This document shows positions 57,303 through 64,000 of a stretch of DNA of 64,000 nucleotides, piece by piece. The translations under genes were made by a program, and so were the position numbers. The notes under the pieces were generated by a model, which searched no databases, was not told the DNA's origin, and was given only the letters and a program-made list of their open reading frames with translations. This stretch comes from Roseobacter cerasinus. Lineage in GTDB: Bacteria > Pseudomonadota > Alphaproteobacteria > Rhodobacterales > Rhodobacteraceae. The DNA lies in the NCBI RefSeq assembly GCF_009811755.1, contig NZ_BLIV01000007.1:1-64000 (forward strand), read 5' to 3'. Every line of letters starts with the position of its first letter. The stretch's first letter is position 1.

Positions 57303-57653
57303 ATGAACAATGCAAAAATGTGGCTGGTCGTAAAGCCGACCGTCGGTGTTCCGCTCTTTCTCAGTGCTGTGGCAATCGGATCGTTTGCTGTGCATGTGGC
57401 CGTGCTGAGCAACACCACCTGGGTGGCAGATTTCCTGTCTGGCAATGAGCTGGGGTCGGGTGCTGAAACTGCATCGGCGACGATGCTGGAGCCAGGCGAT
57501 ACGGCGAAAGTATCTTATGCCGCGCCTGCAGCGGATGGCAGTCAAACGGTGACCATAATCCTGTCGGACGGCACGCCGGTCAAGGCGATCCTGCAGCCGC
57601 CGGAGGTGCATGCCGCCTCCAGCACAGGGAACGCTACCGTTCTCAGGCAATAG
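57303..57653 (+). CDS. pucA: light-harvesting LH2 alpha subunit PucA, with long C-terminal tail
   Basis: A 116-residue LH2 alpha chain. Residues 1-50 align to known Puc[16 protein letters not shown], His31 (the B850 ligand) and TTW at 38-40. Positions 44-45 are Phe-Leu (ADFLSG), as in the B800-820 LH3 alpha of Rhodoblastus acidophilus, where LH2 has Tyr-Trp. A further ~65 residues, alanine-rich and hydrophilic ([20 protein letters not shown] region), extend the C-terminus well beyond the usual ~54. GGGAGAC precedes ATG 57303. Confidence 0.95.
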   Translation: MNNAKMWLVVKPTVGVPLFLSAVAIGSFAVHVAVLSNTTWVADFLSGNELGSGAETASATMLEPGDTAKVSYAAPAADGSQTVTIILSDGTPVKAILQPPEVHAASSTGNATVLRQ

Positions 57654-57660
57654 CGCTTTG

Positions 57661-57694
57661 GGCCCGCTGATCTGATGCAGCGGGCCTGATTTTT
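57661..57694 (+). terminator. hairpin with T-tract between pucA and pucC
   Basis: GGCCCGCTG, an 8-base loop, CAGCGGGCC, then TGATTTTTC: nine GC-rich pairs with a short T-run. It lies 8 bp after pucA and before pucC, where it could terminate most transcripts or protect pucBA mRNA and set the antenna:PucC ratio. Confidence 0.75.
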
Positions 57695-57749
57695 CGCCGT
57701 TGGAATTGCGCGTGGTCCTAGCGCTGCGCGAGGGGGGCGGACAAAAGAA

Positions 57750-59186
57750 ATGTTTGACTATCGTGCCTTTGCAATGCGCCGGCTGGCAGCTCTCGGGCCT
57801 AGGTATCTGCCCTTTGCCGATGTGGCGACCGAGGCGGTGCCGCTGCGGCGCTTGCTGCGGCTGTCGCTGTTTCAGGTGACTGTCGGCATGGCGCTTGTGC
57901 TCATCGTGGGCACGCTCAATCGTGTGATGATTGTGGAGTTGGCCGTGCCCGCCACACTGGTCGCGGTCATGTTGGCCTTGCCGCTGATCTTTGCGCCGTT
58001 GCGCACCCTCATTGGGTTCAAATCCGACGTACATGTCTCGGCGCTTGGCTTGCGCCGCGCGCCCTACATCTGGAAGGGTACACTCTATCAATTTGGTGGC
58101 TTCGCGATCATGCCGTTCTCGCTGCTTGTCCTGTCGGGTTATGGCGAGGCCATCGATGCGCCGCGCTGGATCGGGTACAGTTCTGCTGCGCTGTCGTTCC
58201 TGCTGGTGGGCGCGGGGGTGCATATGGTGCAGACCGTGGGGCTGGCGCTGGCGACCGACCTTGTGGCCGAGGAAGACCAGCCCAAGGTTGTGGGGCTGAT
58301 GTATGTCATGCTGCTGGTCGGCATGGTGATCAGCGCGCTGGTCTTCGGCGCGCTGCTCGAAACTTACACCCCGGGGCGACTGATTCAGGTGATCCAGGGC
58401 GCTGCGGTGGTGACCGTCGCGCTGAACCTCGCAGCGCTCTGGCAGCAGGAGGCGCGCAGCCGCGCCCGCGCGCAGGCCATGAAAGCCGCGCCCCGGGTCC
58501 GTTTTGCTAAGGCCTGGGCCATGCTGATGGCGCGTCCGGGCATGCTGCGGCTTTTGGTGGTGATCGGTCTGGGCACCTTTGGCTTTGGCATGGCCGACGT
58601 GCTGATGGAGCCTTACGGCGGCCAAGTGCTTGGTCTTTCGGTGGCGAGCACGACGAAACTGACGGCCTTGCTGGCGGCAGGAACCCTTGCAGGGTTTGGC
58701 ATAGCCGCTCGCGGGCTGGGTCAGGGTGGCGCACCTGCACGATATTCCGTGATGGGCGCGGCGATTGGCCTGCCCGGGTTCGCAGCGATCATCTTGTCGT
58801 CGTTTGGCTTTGGCGTCCCCGCGTTCTTCGCAGGTGTCTTTGCCACAGGCCTTGGCGCGGGGCTCTTTGGCCACGCGACGCTAACGGCCACAATTCGCGC
58901 AGCGCCAAGCGACCGCGTTGGCCTGTCCCTGGGGGCCTGGGGCGCCGTGCAAGCCACGGCGGCGGGGCTTGGCATCGCACTGGCCGGCATTGTGCGCGAT
59001 CTGATCGTGGGGCTGTCGCCCGCTGGAAATGCACCGCAGACGCCCTATAATTCAGTATTCGCGATAGAAATGCTGTTTCTGGCCCTGGCCATCGCGGTGG
59101 CCTGGCCAATCCTGAGACGCTCCACGCGCAGGCGTCTTGTCAACAACCCGTCGACAGGTGACGGACGCCCGGTGGAGGTATCATGA
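57750..59186 (+). CDS. pucC: LH2 assembly protein PucC (BCH family)
   Basis: A 478-residue integral membrane protein with about twelve hydrophobic helices, from the bacteriochlorophyll delivery family. The family opening is RLLRLSLFQVTVGMALVLIVGTLNR with GFKSDVHVSALGLRRAPYIW and, later, TFGFGMADVLMEPYGGQVLGLS. It supports insertion of antenna pigments into LH2. Its stop overlaps the start of the next gene by 4 bp. A long antisense open frame covering it is a shadow. Confidence 0.95.
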   Translation: MFDYRAFAMRRLAALGPRYLPFADVATEAVPLRRLLRLSLFQVTVGMALVLIVGTLNRVMIVELAVPATLVAVMLALPLIFAPLRTLIGFKSDVHVSALGLRRAPYIWKGTLYQFGGFAIMPFSLLVLSGYGEAIDAPRWIGYSSAALSFLLVGAGVHMVQTVGLALATDLVAEEDQPKVVGLMYVMLLVGMVISALVFGALLETYTPGRLIQVIQGAAVVTVALNLAALWQQEARSRARAQAMKAAPRVRFAKAWAMLMARPGMLRLLVVIGLGTFGFGMADVLMEPYGGQVLGLSVASTTKLTALLAAGTLAGFGIAARGLGQGGAPARYSVMGAAIGLPGFAAIILSSFGFGVPAFFAGVFATGLGAGLFGHATLTATIRAAPSDRVGLSLGAWGAVQATAAGLGIALAGIVRDLIVGLSPAGNAPQTPYNSVFAIEMLFLALAIAVAWPILRRSTRRRLVNNPSTGDGRPVEVS

Positions 59187-59875
59187 CAACACTCATCACA
59201 CGCTTGTTCGAAGACCAGGAGAAGGCCCGCTACGTGAAGGAGCGCGCGGTGTTCATGGGCGTTCCAAGCCGCGATATGTCGGTGATCACTAAAGGAAGCG
59301 CGGAGGATGACGCAGGCCTCACCGCCAAGATGCAGGCGGCGGGGGTCGATGACAGTGCGCTTGGGACCTATCTGGCGCATGTCAAAGAGGGTCAGGCGGT
59401 CTTTGCGGTCCGCGCGACCTACAAACCGTTGATGGCGGCGACCAAGATGCGCGAGTTGCTGGCCAAGCACGACCCTCTGGAGGCTGGCAATGTGGTTGAG
59501 GACCGCTTTGTGCCCGACGGGCCGCAGAAGGCGTCCAGCATCCTCACCGAGCATCCGCATTTCCTGACCGTTCCGATGCACCGCACAGGCTATGAAGGCG
59601 GCCCGGTGACCGCTGGCCTCGGCTGGCCGATGCTGCGTGCACGCAAACCCAGTAATTCGGTGATGAAAGGCGGCAAGTTCATGTCGCGGTCGTTCTGGCC
59701 AATGCCGCTGGTGTCAGACAAGCCCCGCAAGACGTCGGTGATCGAAGGTGGAAGACATATGTCGAAATCCTTCTGGCCGATGCCGCTGATTTCGCGCAAA
59801 CCGCGTAAGAATTCGGTGATCCGAGGGGGCGATCTGCCCTTGTCGCGCGCGTTGGGTTGGCCACCGGTGAGCTGA
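59183..59875 (+). CDS. puc-operon protein with tandem FWPMPL repeats (PucE-like candidate)
   Basis: A 230-residue protein of unknown function. Residues ~1-100 are soluble and helical (general-stress-like alpha/beta look, LFEDQEKARYVKERAVF). The C-terminal ~90 residues are three copies of a ~25-residue unit: GWPML..ARKP.NSVMKGG, SFWPMPL..DKPRKTSVIEGG, SFWPMPL..RKPRKNSVIRGG, ending GWPPVS. The 4-bp overlap with pucC makes it part of the puc operon; in some purple bacteria the corresponding place holds the LH2 gamma gene pucE, but I cannot confirm homology. Confidence 0.72.
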   Translation: MTTLITRLFEDQEKARYVKERAVFMGVPSRDMSVITKGSAEDDAGLTAKMQAAGVDDSALGTYLAHVKEGQAVFAVRATYKPLMAATKMRELLAKHDPLEAGNVVEDRFVPDGPQKASSILTEHPHFLTVPMHRTGYEGGPVTAGLGWPMLRARKPSNSVMKGGKFMSRSFWPMPLVSDKPRKTSVIEGGRHMSKSFWPMPLISRKPRKNSVIRGGDLPLSRALGWPPVS

Positions 59876-59882
59876 CGACAGG

Positions 59883-60098
59883 CTACTTCGTTCCGAAGGC
59901 TCCGATCAGGAAAACCAGACCCAGCCCCCACGGGAACGCCGCCAACGTGAGGAAGTCGGCGTCCAGATAATCACGGACGCCAATCCCGCAGGCCGTGTTG
60001 TGTACTCTGTAGCTGCACCCAAGAACGATGACGTAAGTCCAGGCGAGACATGGACCAATAAGAAGTGCGCCGGAGACGATGAAAAGAGCCAGTTTCAT
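59883..60098 (-). CDS. small membrane protein
   Basis: A 71-residue hydrophobic protein with two membrane helices (MKLALFIVSGALLIGPCLAWTYV and FPWGLGLVFLIGAFG at the end) and a short loop with two cysteines (LGCSYRVHNTACGIG). ATG 60098. No family recognised. It converges with the puc operon, 7 bp after the last puc gene. Confidence 0.55.
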   Translation of the reverse strand: MKLALFIVSGALLIGPCLAWTYVIVLGCSYRVHNTACGIGVRDYLDADFLTLAAFPWGLGLVFLIGAFGTK

Positions 60099-60159
60099 AG
60101 AGTGCTTACCTTAGTTGCAAAACCTGCGCATGGCGCGAGTTGCACGCGGCCCGCCGATA

Positions 60160-60600
60160 TCATTTTGGGGTGACATCGAAATGCAGCCACAGCCTTGCGC
60201 CGCAGGTGCAGAACAGGGTCTGCCCGGCTGCGTGAGCGTCTTTCCAACTGTCATATATGACGTCACTGGCCGTCAGCATTGCGCCACAGTCCCCGCACTG
60301 AACCGTCAGAAAGTCACCCTTTGCGATCTGGCCGGAGTAGCGGCGCGAGAGATAAGAGGAGCCGCCCTTGAATGTCGCGGTTTGACCGTCGCTGGCTTCA
60401 ACTTGCTGCAAAAGATGCGTCACGTCGGCCAGGAAGCCGCGCTGTATCTCTGAGGTCGGGGTCCGGTTCAAGAAACGCTGATGATAGCTTATGGCCTCAA
60501 TGAGGTCAGCCCGAAGCGACGCATCAACAAGGCTGAACCAGGGCGCAATCTCGGAACGCATATTCGTGACGACAGGAGAAGCCCTGAAGGTGATCTTCAT
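60160..60600 (-). CDS. hypothetical protein with C-terminal zinc-ribbon-like motif
   Basis: A 146-residue soluble protein. The C-terminus has CGDCG and CTCGARLWLHF, a CxxC...CxC pattern that suggests a zinc-binding ribbon. The first ~70 residues are helical. ATG 60600 (MKITFRASP) is the likely start; a TTG at 60657 extends the frame. No family recognised. Upstream is the OmpA gene on the same strand, 148 bp away. Confidence 0.6.
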   Translation of the reverse strand: MKITFRASPVVTNMRSEIAPWFSLVDASLRADLIEAISYHQRFLNRTPTSEIQRGFLADVTHLLQQVEASDGQTATFKGGSSYLSRRYSGQIAKGDFLTVQCGDCGAMLTASDVIYDSWKDAHAAGQTLFCTCGARLWLHFDVTPK

Positions 60601-60747
60601 GTCGCGTACCACATGCCGGTGCTCAGAGACCAAGGGCTGTAGCACGCTGACGTGCAACGGCTGATCAAAAGCAGAGAAACACCTGCCAGTGTCACCAGCT
60701 TCTCACGGACTGGCCGCCACCGTTTCGTCGGTGCCTGTTGCACAAGG

Positions 60748-61722
60748 CTAGTCACCTTTCACCAGTTCGACGCGACGGTTCAAGGCGCGCCCTTCTGCCG
60801 TGTCATTGTTCGCAATCGGGGCCGCGTAGGCCACACCGACGGCGCGCAGCCGATCCGCAGAGATCCCTGTACTCTCGACGAGGTAAGTCCGGACGCTTTG
60901 CGCGCGTGCCTCAGAGAGACGCTTGTTGTGATCATAAGCCCCCTGGTTGTCCGTGTGACCCACAACCACAAAACGCGTGTCATCAGAGCTTTGGATGTAG
61001 GCCGAGATGGCCGCCAGAGCCTGGGCGGACTCTTTCGTCAGTTTGGCGCTGTTGGTCTCGAAGGTGACGCCTTGCAAGCGGGCACTGCCGGATGCTCCAA
61101 TATCGGACCGCAGCTGCTCCGGCGTGATCTCCAGCACCAGCGAGGCAGCCTCATCTTCTTCATAGATATCAAAGGCGTATTGAATATTCGGGGAATAGGT
61201 CGATTTGGCGACAATGCTCCAAAGACGCAGGTCGCCCTTTTGCGCGGAGATCATACCGAAGTCCGCTTTGTTCAAATTATAGAGATCCTTGAATGCTGCA
61301 AACCGCCCCTTTGCCTCCGCCTCAGACACCACCTGTCGCTGCAAGAACGCGCCGCATTCGGCGTTCTGCGCGGAGGCGTGGCAGACCAACTCGACCGAGA
61401 ACCCGGCCTTCTGAAGGCTGCTCTTGACTGACCTTACAATCTCAAGCGTTGTGACTGGCATGGACGCGGGGATATCATAGACAATTGTGGTGCGTTGGCC
61501 TTTTGGATGCCAGGCCTCAAATGCGGCCGGTGCGTCATAGCTGTTGATCGATGTCGGAATGACCCCTTCGCTGTAGCTTGTGGTCTCAAACCCTCGGATT
61601 TCGGACTGGGGAAAGCGACCAACGTCGGGATGATCGGAACTGTTTGCAAGGTCTTCTGCCTGAGCAGCGCACAGTGTTGCGGCGCATACCGCGCAGACGG
61701 CAACACCCTTTCGAAAATTCAT
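60748..61722 (-). CDS. OmpA-family peptidoglycan-binding protein
   Basis: A 324-residue exported protein (signal peptide ~1-23, GVAVCAVCAATLCAAQA). The C-terminal ~115 residues are the OmpA domain, with FETNSAKLTKESAQALAAIS, VVGHTDNQGAYDHNKRLSEARAQSVRTYL and AYAAPIANNDTAEGRALNRRVE, which bind peptidoglycan diaminopimelate. The middle is a globular domain. It anchors the outer layer to peptidoglycan. ATG 61722 is chosen. Confidence 0.88.
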   Translation of the reverse strand: MNFRKGVAVCAVCAATLCAAQAEDLANSSDHPDVGRFPQSEIRGFETTSYSEGVIPTSINSYDAPAAFEAWHPKGQRTTIVYDIPASMPVTTLEIVRSVKSSLQKAGFSVELVCHASAQNAECGAFLQRQVVSEAEAKGRFAAFKDLYNLNKADFGMISAQKGDLRLWSIVAKSTYSPNIQYAFDIYEEDEAASLVLEITPEQLRSDIGASGSARLQGVTFETNSAKLTKESAQALAAISAYIQSSDDTRFVVVGHTDNQGAYDHNKRLSEARAQSVRTYLVESTGISADRLRAVGVAYAAPIANNDTAEGRALNRRVELVKGD

Positions 61723-61863
61723 CGCTATGGTCCTGTCATGCTTCATGGAAATGGTCATCTGTCACGACGGAAAAAGGCCAGACGCCTGGCGCTTTCCGCG
61801 TCGTTTTCAAGCACATATCTCACCCGAGACGCCGGCGTAAATGCAGTTTTTCCGACCCCCGGT

Positions 61864-62232
61864 TCAGTGCCTGCTGAGCGTATCAAGCCGTGTTCGCAAC
61901 ACAGCCAGCCTGTCAATGACAGCGCTTCGCTTTTCATCAAGCTCCGCGCGCAGTCGGTCGATGTGCTCCAGCTTCTCCGTCAGTTTCGCGATGCCGCCTT
62001 CGCATGGGCCAGCTCCCTCATCTGAGAGGCAGCCACTCATGGCGCGGATTTCGCGGGTGGAGAAGCCCGTTACTATGAAGTCGCGGATGCGGCCAGCTCT
62101 TCGCAGATCGGCGTCGCTATAGCTGCGGTATCCATTGAGCGTTCGCCCGACGTTCAGAAGGCCTTCTTTCTCGTAGTGACGCAGCATGCGTTGCGTGATT
62201 CCCAGACGTTCTGCAGCTTCCTTGGCCCGCAT
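61864..62232 (-). CDS. MerR-family transcriptional regulator
   Basis: A 122-residue regulator. Winged helix with MRAKEAAERLGITQRMLRHYEKEGLL and GYRSYSDADLRRAGRIRDF; a dimerising coiled coil follows (KLTEKLEHIDRLRAELDEKRSAV). The effector domain is short, with GCLSDEGAGPCEGGIA holding two cysteines. It follows the SDR gene on the same strand, 101 bp away, so a link is likely. ATG 62232 used. Confidence 0.85.
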   Translation of the reverse strand: MRAKEAAERLGITQRMLRHYEKEGLLNVGRTLNGYRSYSDADLRRAGRIRDFIVTGFSTREIRAMSGCLSDEGAGPCEGGIAKLTEKLEHIDRLRAELDEKRSAVIDRLAVLRTRLDTLSRH

Positions 62233-62333
62233 ATCGAAAATCCTCCGCTCAGCCTGCTTCAGATGCAAATGGCGCTGATGATCGTCGAGGGTGAGTCGGG
62301 TGGTCGACGTCGCACCACCCGGCTCTTAACAGA

Positions 62334-63098
62334 TCATGACCGCAGCGACCAACCGCCATCAACGGTCAGGATTTGTCCTGTCAGCCATTCGTTTTCAGAG
62401 CTTCCGAGACGCAAAATCCAGGGGACAATGTCAGCGGTTACGCCGCGACGTCCCAACGGCACCTGTGCCGCTTCCTGGTCCTCGATCTGTTGCGCCATCT
62501 CTTTTGTCAAGCCCATCATTCCGGTCAAGGCGCCGGTTTTGACCGGACCGGGTGCAATCGCATTTACGCGAATGCCATCGCCTGCCAGCTCAACCGCCCA
62601 TGATGTGGTCAAGTGCTCCAAGGCCGCCTTTGTTGCTGCGTAGTGGGCCAACATCGGCGCTGCACCCCTTGAGACTGCCGTTCCGATGTTGACGATTGCC
62701 CCTTTGCTCTGTGTCAACGCCACCTTGCCTGCCTGCACCAATTGCGAAGGTGCAATGATATTTACGGCTGACATATTTGAAATGATATCAGTGTCATACG
62801 CGTCGACAGGCAGAGGGTGTCCCGCCCCCGAGTTGTTCACGATCAGATCAATGCGCCCCCAGCGAGAGAGTGCTGCGTCAACGATCTGAGCTCCGCTGCT
62901 CCGGTCTGCGCTGTCTATCTGCAGCAGCTCGATCTTTTCGCTGGTCTCTGCAATTGCCATCAACTTGTCCGCACTGCGTCCTGTGATCAGGACATGCGCA
63001 CCTCTCGTCGCAAGTTCGGCTGCTGTGGCCCGGCCGATCCCCGAACTGCCCCCGGTGACGATGGTCACCTTGCCGCGCCACACATCGTTGCCTGTCAT
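62334..63098 (-). CDS. short-chain dehydrogenase/reductase (SDR)
   Basis: A 254-residue classical SDR with VTGGSSGIGRATAAEL (nucleotide binding), NNSG, the catalytic Ser-Tyr-Lys seen as GTAVSRGAAPML and YAATKAALEHL, and PGPVKTGALTG and LTVDGGWSLRS at the end. Substrate unknown. ATG 63098 is used; the frame extends upstream without similarity. A MerR regulator gene lies downstream. Confidence 0.9.
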   Translation of the reverse strand: MTGNDVWRGKVTIVTGGSSGIGRATAAELATRGAHVLITGRSADKLMAIAETSEKIELLQIDSADRSSGAQIVDAALSRWGRIDLIVNNSGAGHPLPVDAYDTDIISNMSAVNIIAPSQLVQAGKVALTQSKGAIVNIGTAVSRGAAPMLAHYAATKAALEHLTTSWAVELAGDGIRVNAIAPGPVKTGALTGMMGLTKEMAQQIEDQEAAQVPLGRRGVTADIVPWILRLGSSENEWLTGQILTVDGGWSLRS

Positions 63099-63375
63099 GT
63101 CGTTTGCTCTCCTGTCTTCGAATCTTTCGACGTTGCTGAGGGCCACGGCTAACGCCCTGACACTAATGTCAGGGTCAAAGGTTTTTTCGACCTGGGTTGA
63201 GAATTTTCCGGCCGTTCCGCCATCCGAGCAGAGTGTAATGTGAGGCATATAGGTCCTTTGCGGCCTTCGGGCCTGGCAGCACATCCAAATCGAGCAGCAT
63301 AGGCTGTCACGGATAAGGGGAGGCCGCAGCGCGCAGTGAGCCTGGCCGTTCAATGCGCGCTCAATCGACAAGGTC

Positions 63376-63828
63376 TCAGTAAAGCCCCGGCAAAAGAGAC
63401 CATATCGCCGTCGCCGCCAACCCGATGTTGCAGAGCAACCCGGCAACAAAGGCCATCGTTCTGGGGCCACCGGCCGGCTTGCCGATGCCGGCGTAGTAGA
63501 TCACCCAAAATGCAATCCGGCTGGCGAAATAACCACCCGCCAACCAGTTGACCAACATTGGCGACGCACCGGACATGATCGCCATCAGCAAGGCCCATCC
63601 GAACGCCGGAAATGTCTCTGCGGAATTGGAGTAGGTCCGCAAGGCGCGGAAACTCAGCTTCCCATGATCAAACCGCACTGGCATTCCGGGAACTTGCTCT
63701 TCATTCACGAAGGCCAGCGGTGCGGTTGCAAAACTCTGGATCAGTGTGATCAGTGCGAGGCCCGCCAAGGTGAGGAATGAGACGCGATAAGCGGCAAAGT
63801 AGGGCACCGCATCAAATATTGTGTCCAT
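63376..63828 (-). CDS. MAPEG family membrane protein
   Basis: A 150-residue protein with four membrane helices: residues ~17-35, 75-92, 100-118 and 128-146. RTYSNSAETFPAFGWALL and FWVIYYAGIGKP are typical of the MAPEG family (membrane glutathione- and eicosanoid-related enzymes). The bacterial members are of unknown substrate. It is upstream of the SDR gene in the same direction. Confidence 0.85.
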   Translation of the reverse strand: MDTIFDAVPYFAAYRVSFLTLAGLALITLIQSFATAPLAFVNEEQVPGMPVRFDHGKLSFRALRTYSNSAETFPAFGWALLMAIMSGASPMLVNWLAGGYFASRIAFWVIYYAGIGKPAGGPRTMAFVAGLLCNIGLAATAIWSLLPGLY

Positions 63829-63838
63829 CTTTGCCGTC

Positions 63839-64000
63839 CTACATGTCCAGATCCATCGCCTCGGCGATCTCGATGGTGCCCGTGCCGCTCAGGTGAGGAC
63901 ACGCCTGCGCCAGCGTAATCGCGTCGTCCAGTGTGTCAGCCTGAAGAACGGTCATGCCGGACGCCGGATTGGCCCCGCCATGGTCTTCAACACCCGTTGG
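63839..64000 (-). CDS. YCII-domain (DGPF) protein, C-terminal part, truncated by window
   Basis: The last 53 residues of a small protein; the rest is beyond the window edge. TVLQADTLDDAITLAQACPHL, then SGTGTIEIAEAMDLDM, match the end of YCII/DGPF-type proteins (ferredoxin-like fold). The stop at 63839-63841 is 10 bp before the start of the MAPEG gene. The function cannot be judged from this fragment. Confidence 0.75.
   Translation of the reverse strand, partial: PTGVEDHGGANPASGMTVLQADTLDDAITLAQACPHLSGTGTIEIAEAMDLDM

Noticed and set aside
57081..58874. Long antisense open frame over pucC (about 600 codons)
   Set aside because: Composition-driven shadow of pucC on the other strand; it has no family features, while pucC has clear membrane helices and motifs.

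Overview
The window looks like a chromosomal segment of a GC-rich alphaproteobacterium of the Roseobacter group (Rhodobacterales), most likely an aerobic anoxygenic phototroph. The basis is the LH2 antenna operon pucBAC with a PpsR-type site, the gene content (urease, acetoacetate-type CoA transferase, many PAS/GGDEF/EAL proteins) and the protein style throughout. The genus is inference only. No phage, CRISPR or plasmid functions were seen.

Layout. 1-203: end of a glutathione-dependent formaldehyde dehydrogenase. 260-7080 (minus): urease operon ureD-A-B-[cyclase-like]-[LprI-like]-C-[DUF6680-like]-E-F-G, with three non-urease genes inserted. 7215-13017: small catabolic genes (lactonase-like MBL hydrolase, ABM protein, isocitrate/isopropylmalate-type dehydrogenase, Gfo/Idh/MocA oxidoreductase, aspartate dehydrogenase, CoA transferase A/B). 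13233-19525: two large convergent PAS-GGDEF-EAL proteins. 19778-23895: DUF5666, DUF6502, fasciclin lipoprotein, Dabb protein and pabB. 23959-30181: TPP riboswitch followed by thiC-O-S-G-E-F-D, a nearly complete thiamine operon.

30204-44619 is the most interesting part. A phosphopantetheinyl transferase and a membrane LytTR regulator face a tightly coupled 14-gene operon: carrier protein, degenerate KS (chain-length-factor-like), active KS, PaaK-like ligase, nicotianamine-synthase-like enzyme, small membrane protein, ApeP-like hotdog, second membrane protein, ApeI/FabZ-like hotdog, FabG-like reductase, arylamine-N-acetyltransferase-like enzyme, ATP-grasp ligase, second PaaK-like ligase and a CrtI-like FAD oxidoreductase. 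It has the core of a highly reducing type II polyketide (aryl-polyene-like) pathway but lacks the ammonia lyase and exporter of aryl polyene clusters and carries amide-forming and aminocarboxypropyl-transfer-type enzymes. I infer an amino-acid-decorated polyene-like product made by a pathway I do not recognise. Transposase remnants (IS30-like, IS5-like) lie at its downstream edge, 3 kb before tRNA-Gly.

45615-56830: PQQ sugar dehydrogenase, SnoaL-like protein, tRNA-Gly(TCC), ABC exporter, acyl-CoA synthetase, short LOV photoreceptor, thioredoxin-like protein, MlaF/MlaE-type ABC pair, alanine racemase and a DUF1194 protein. 57135-59875: pucB-A-C plus a repeat-bearing gene. PucA carries Phe44/Leu45, the pair found in blue-shifted LH3 antennae, and a long C-terminal tail. 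59883-64000: small membrane protein, zinc-ribbon-like protein, OmpA-family protein, MerR regulator, SDR, MAPEG protein and the end of a YCII-type protein.
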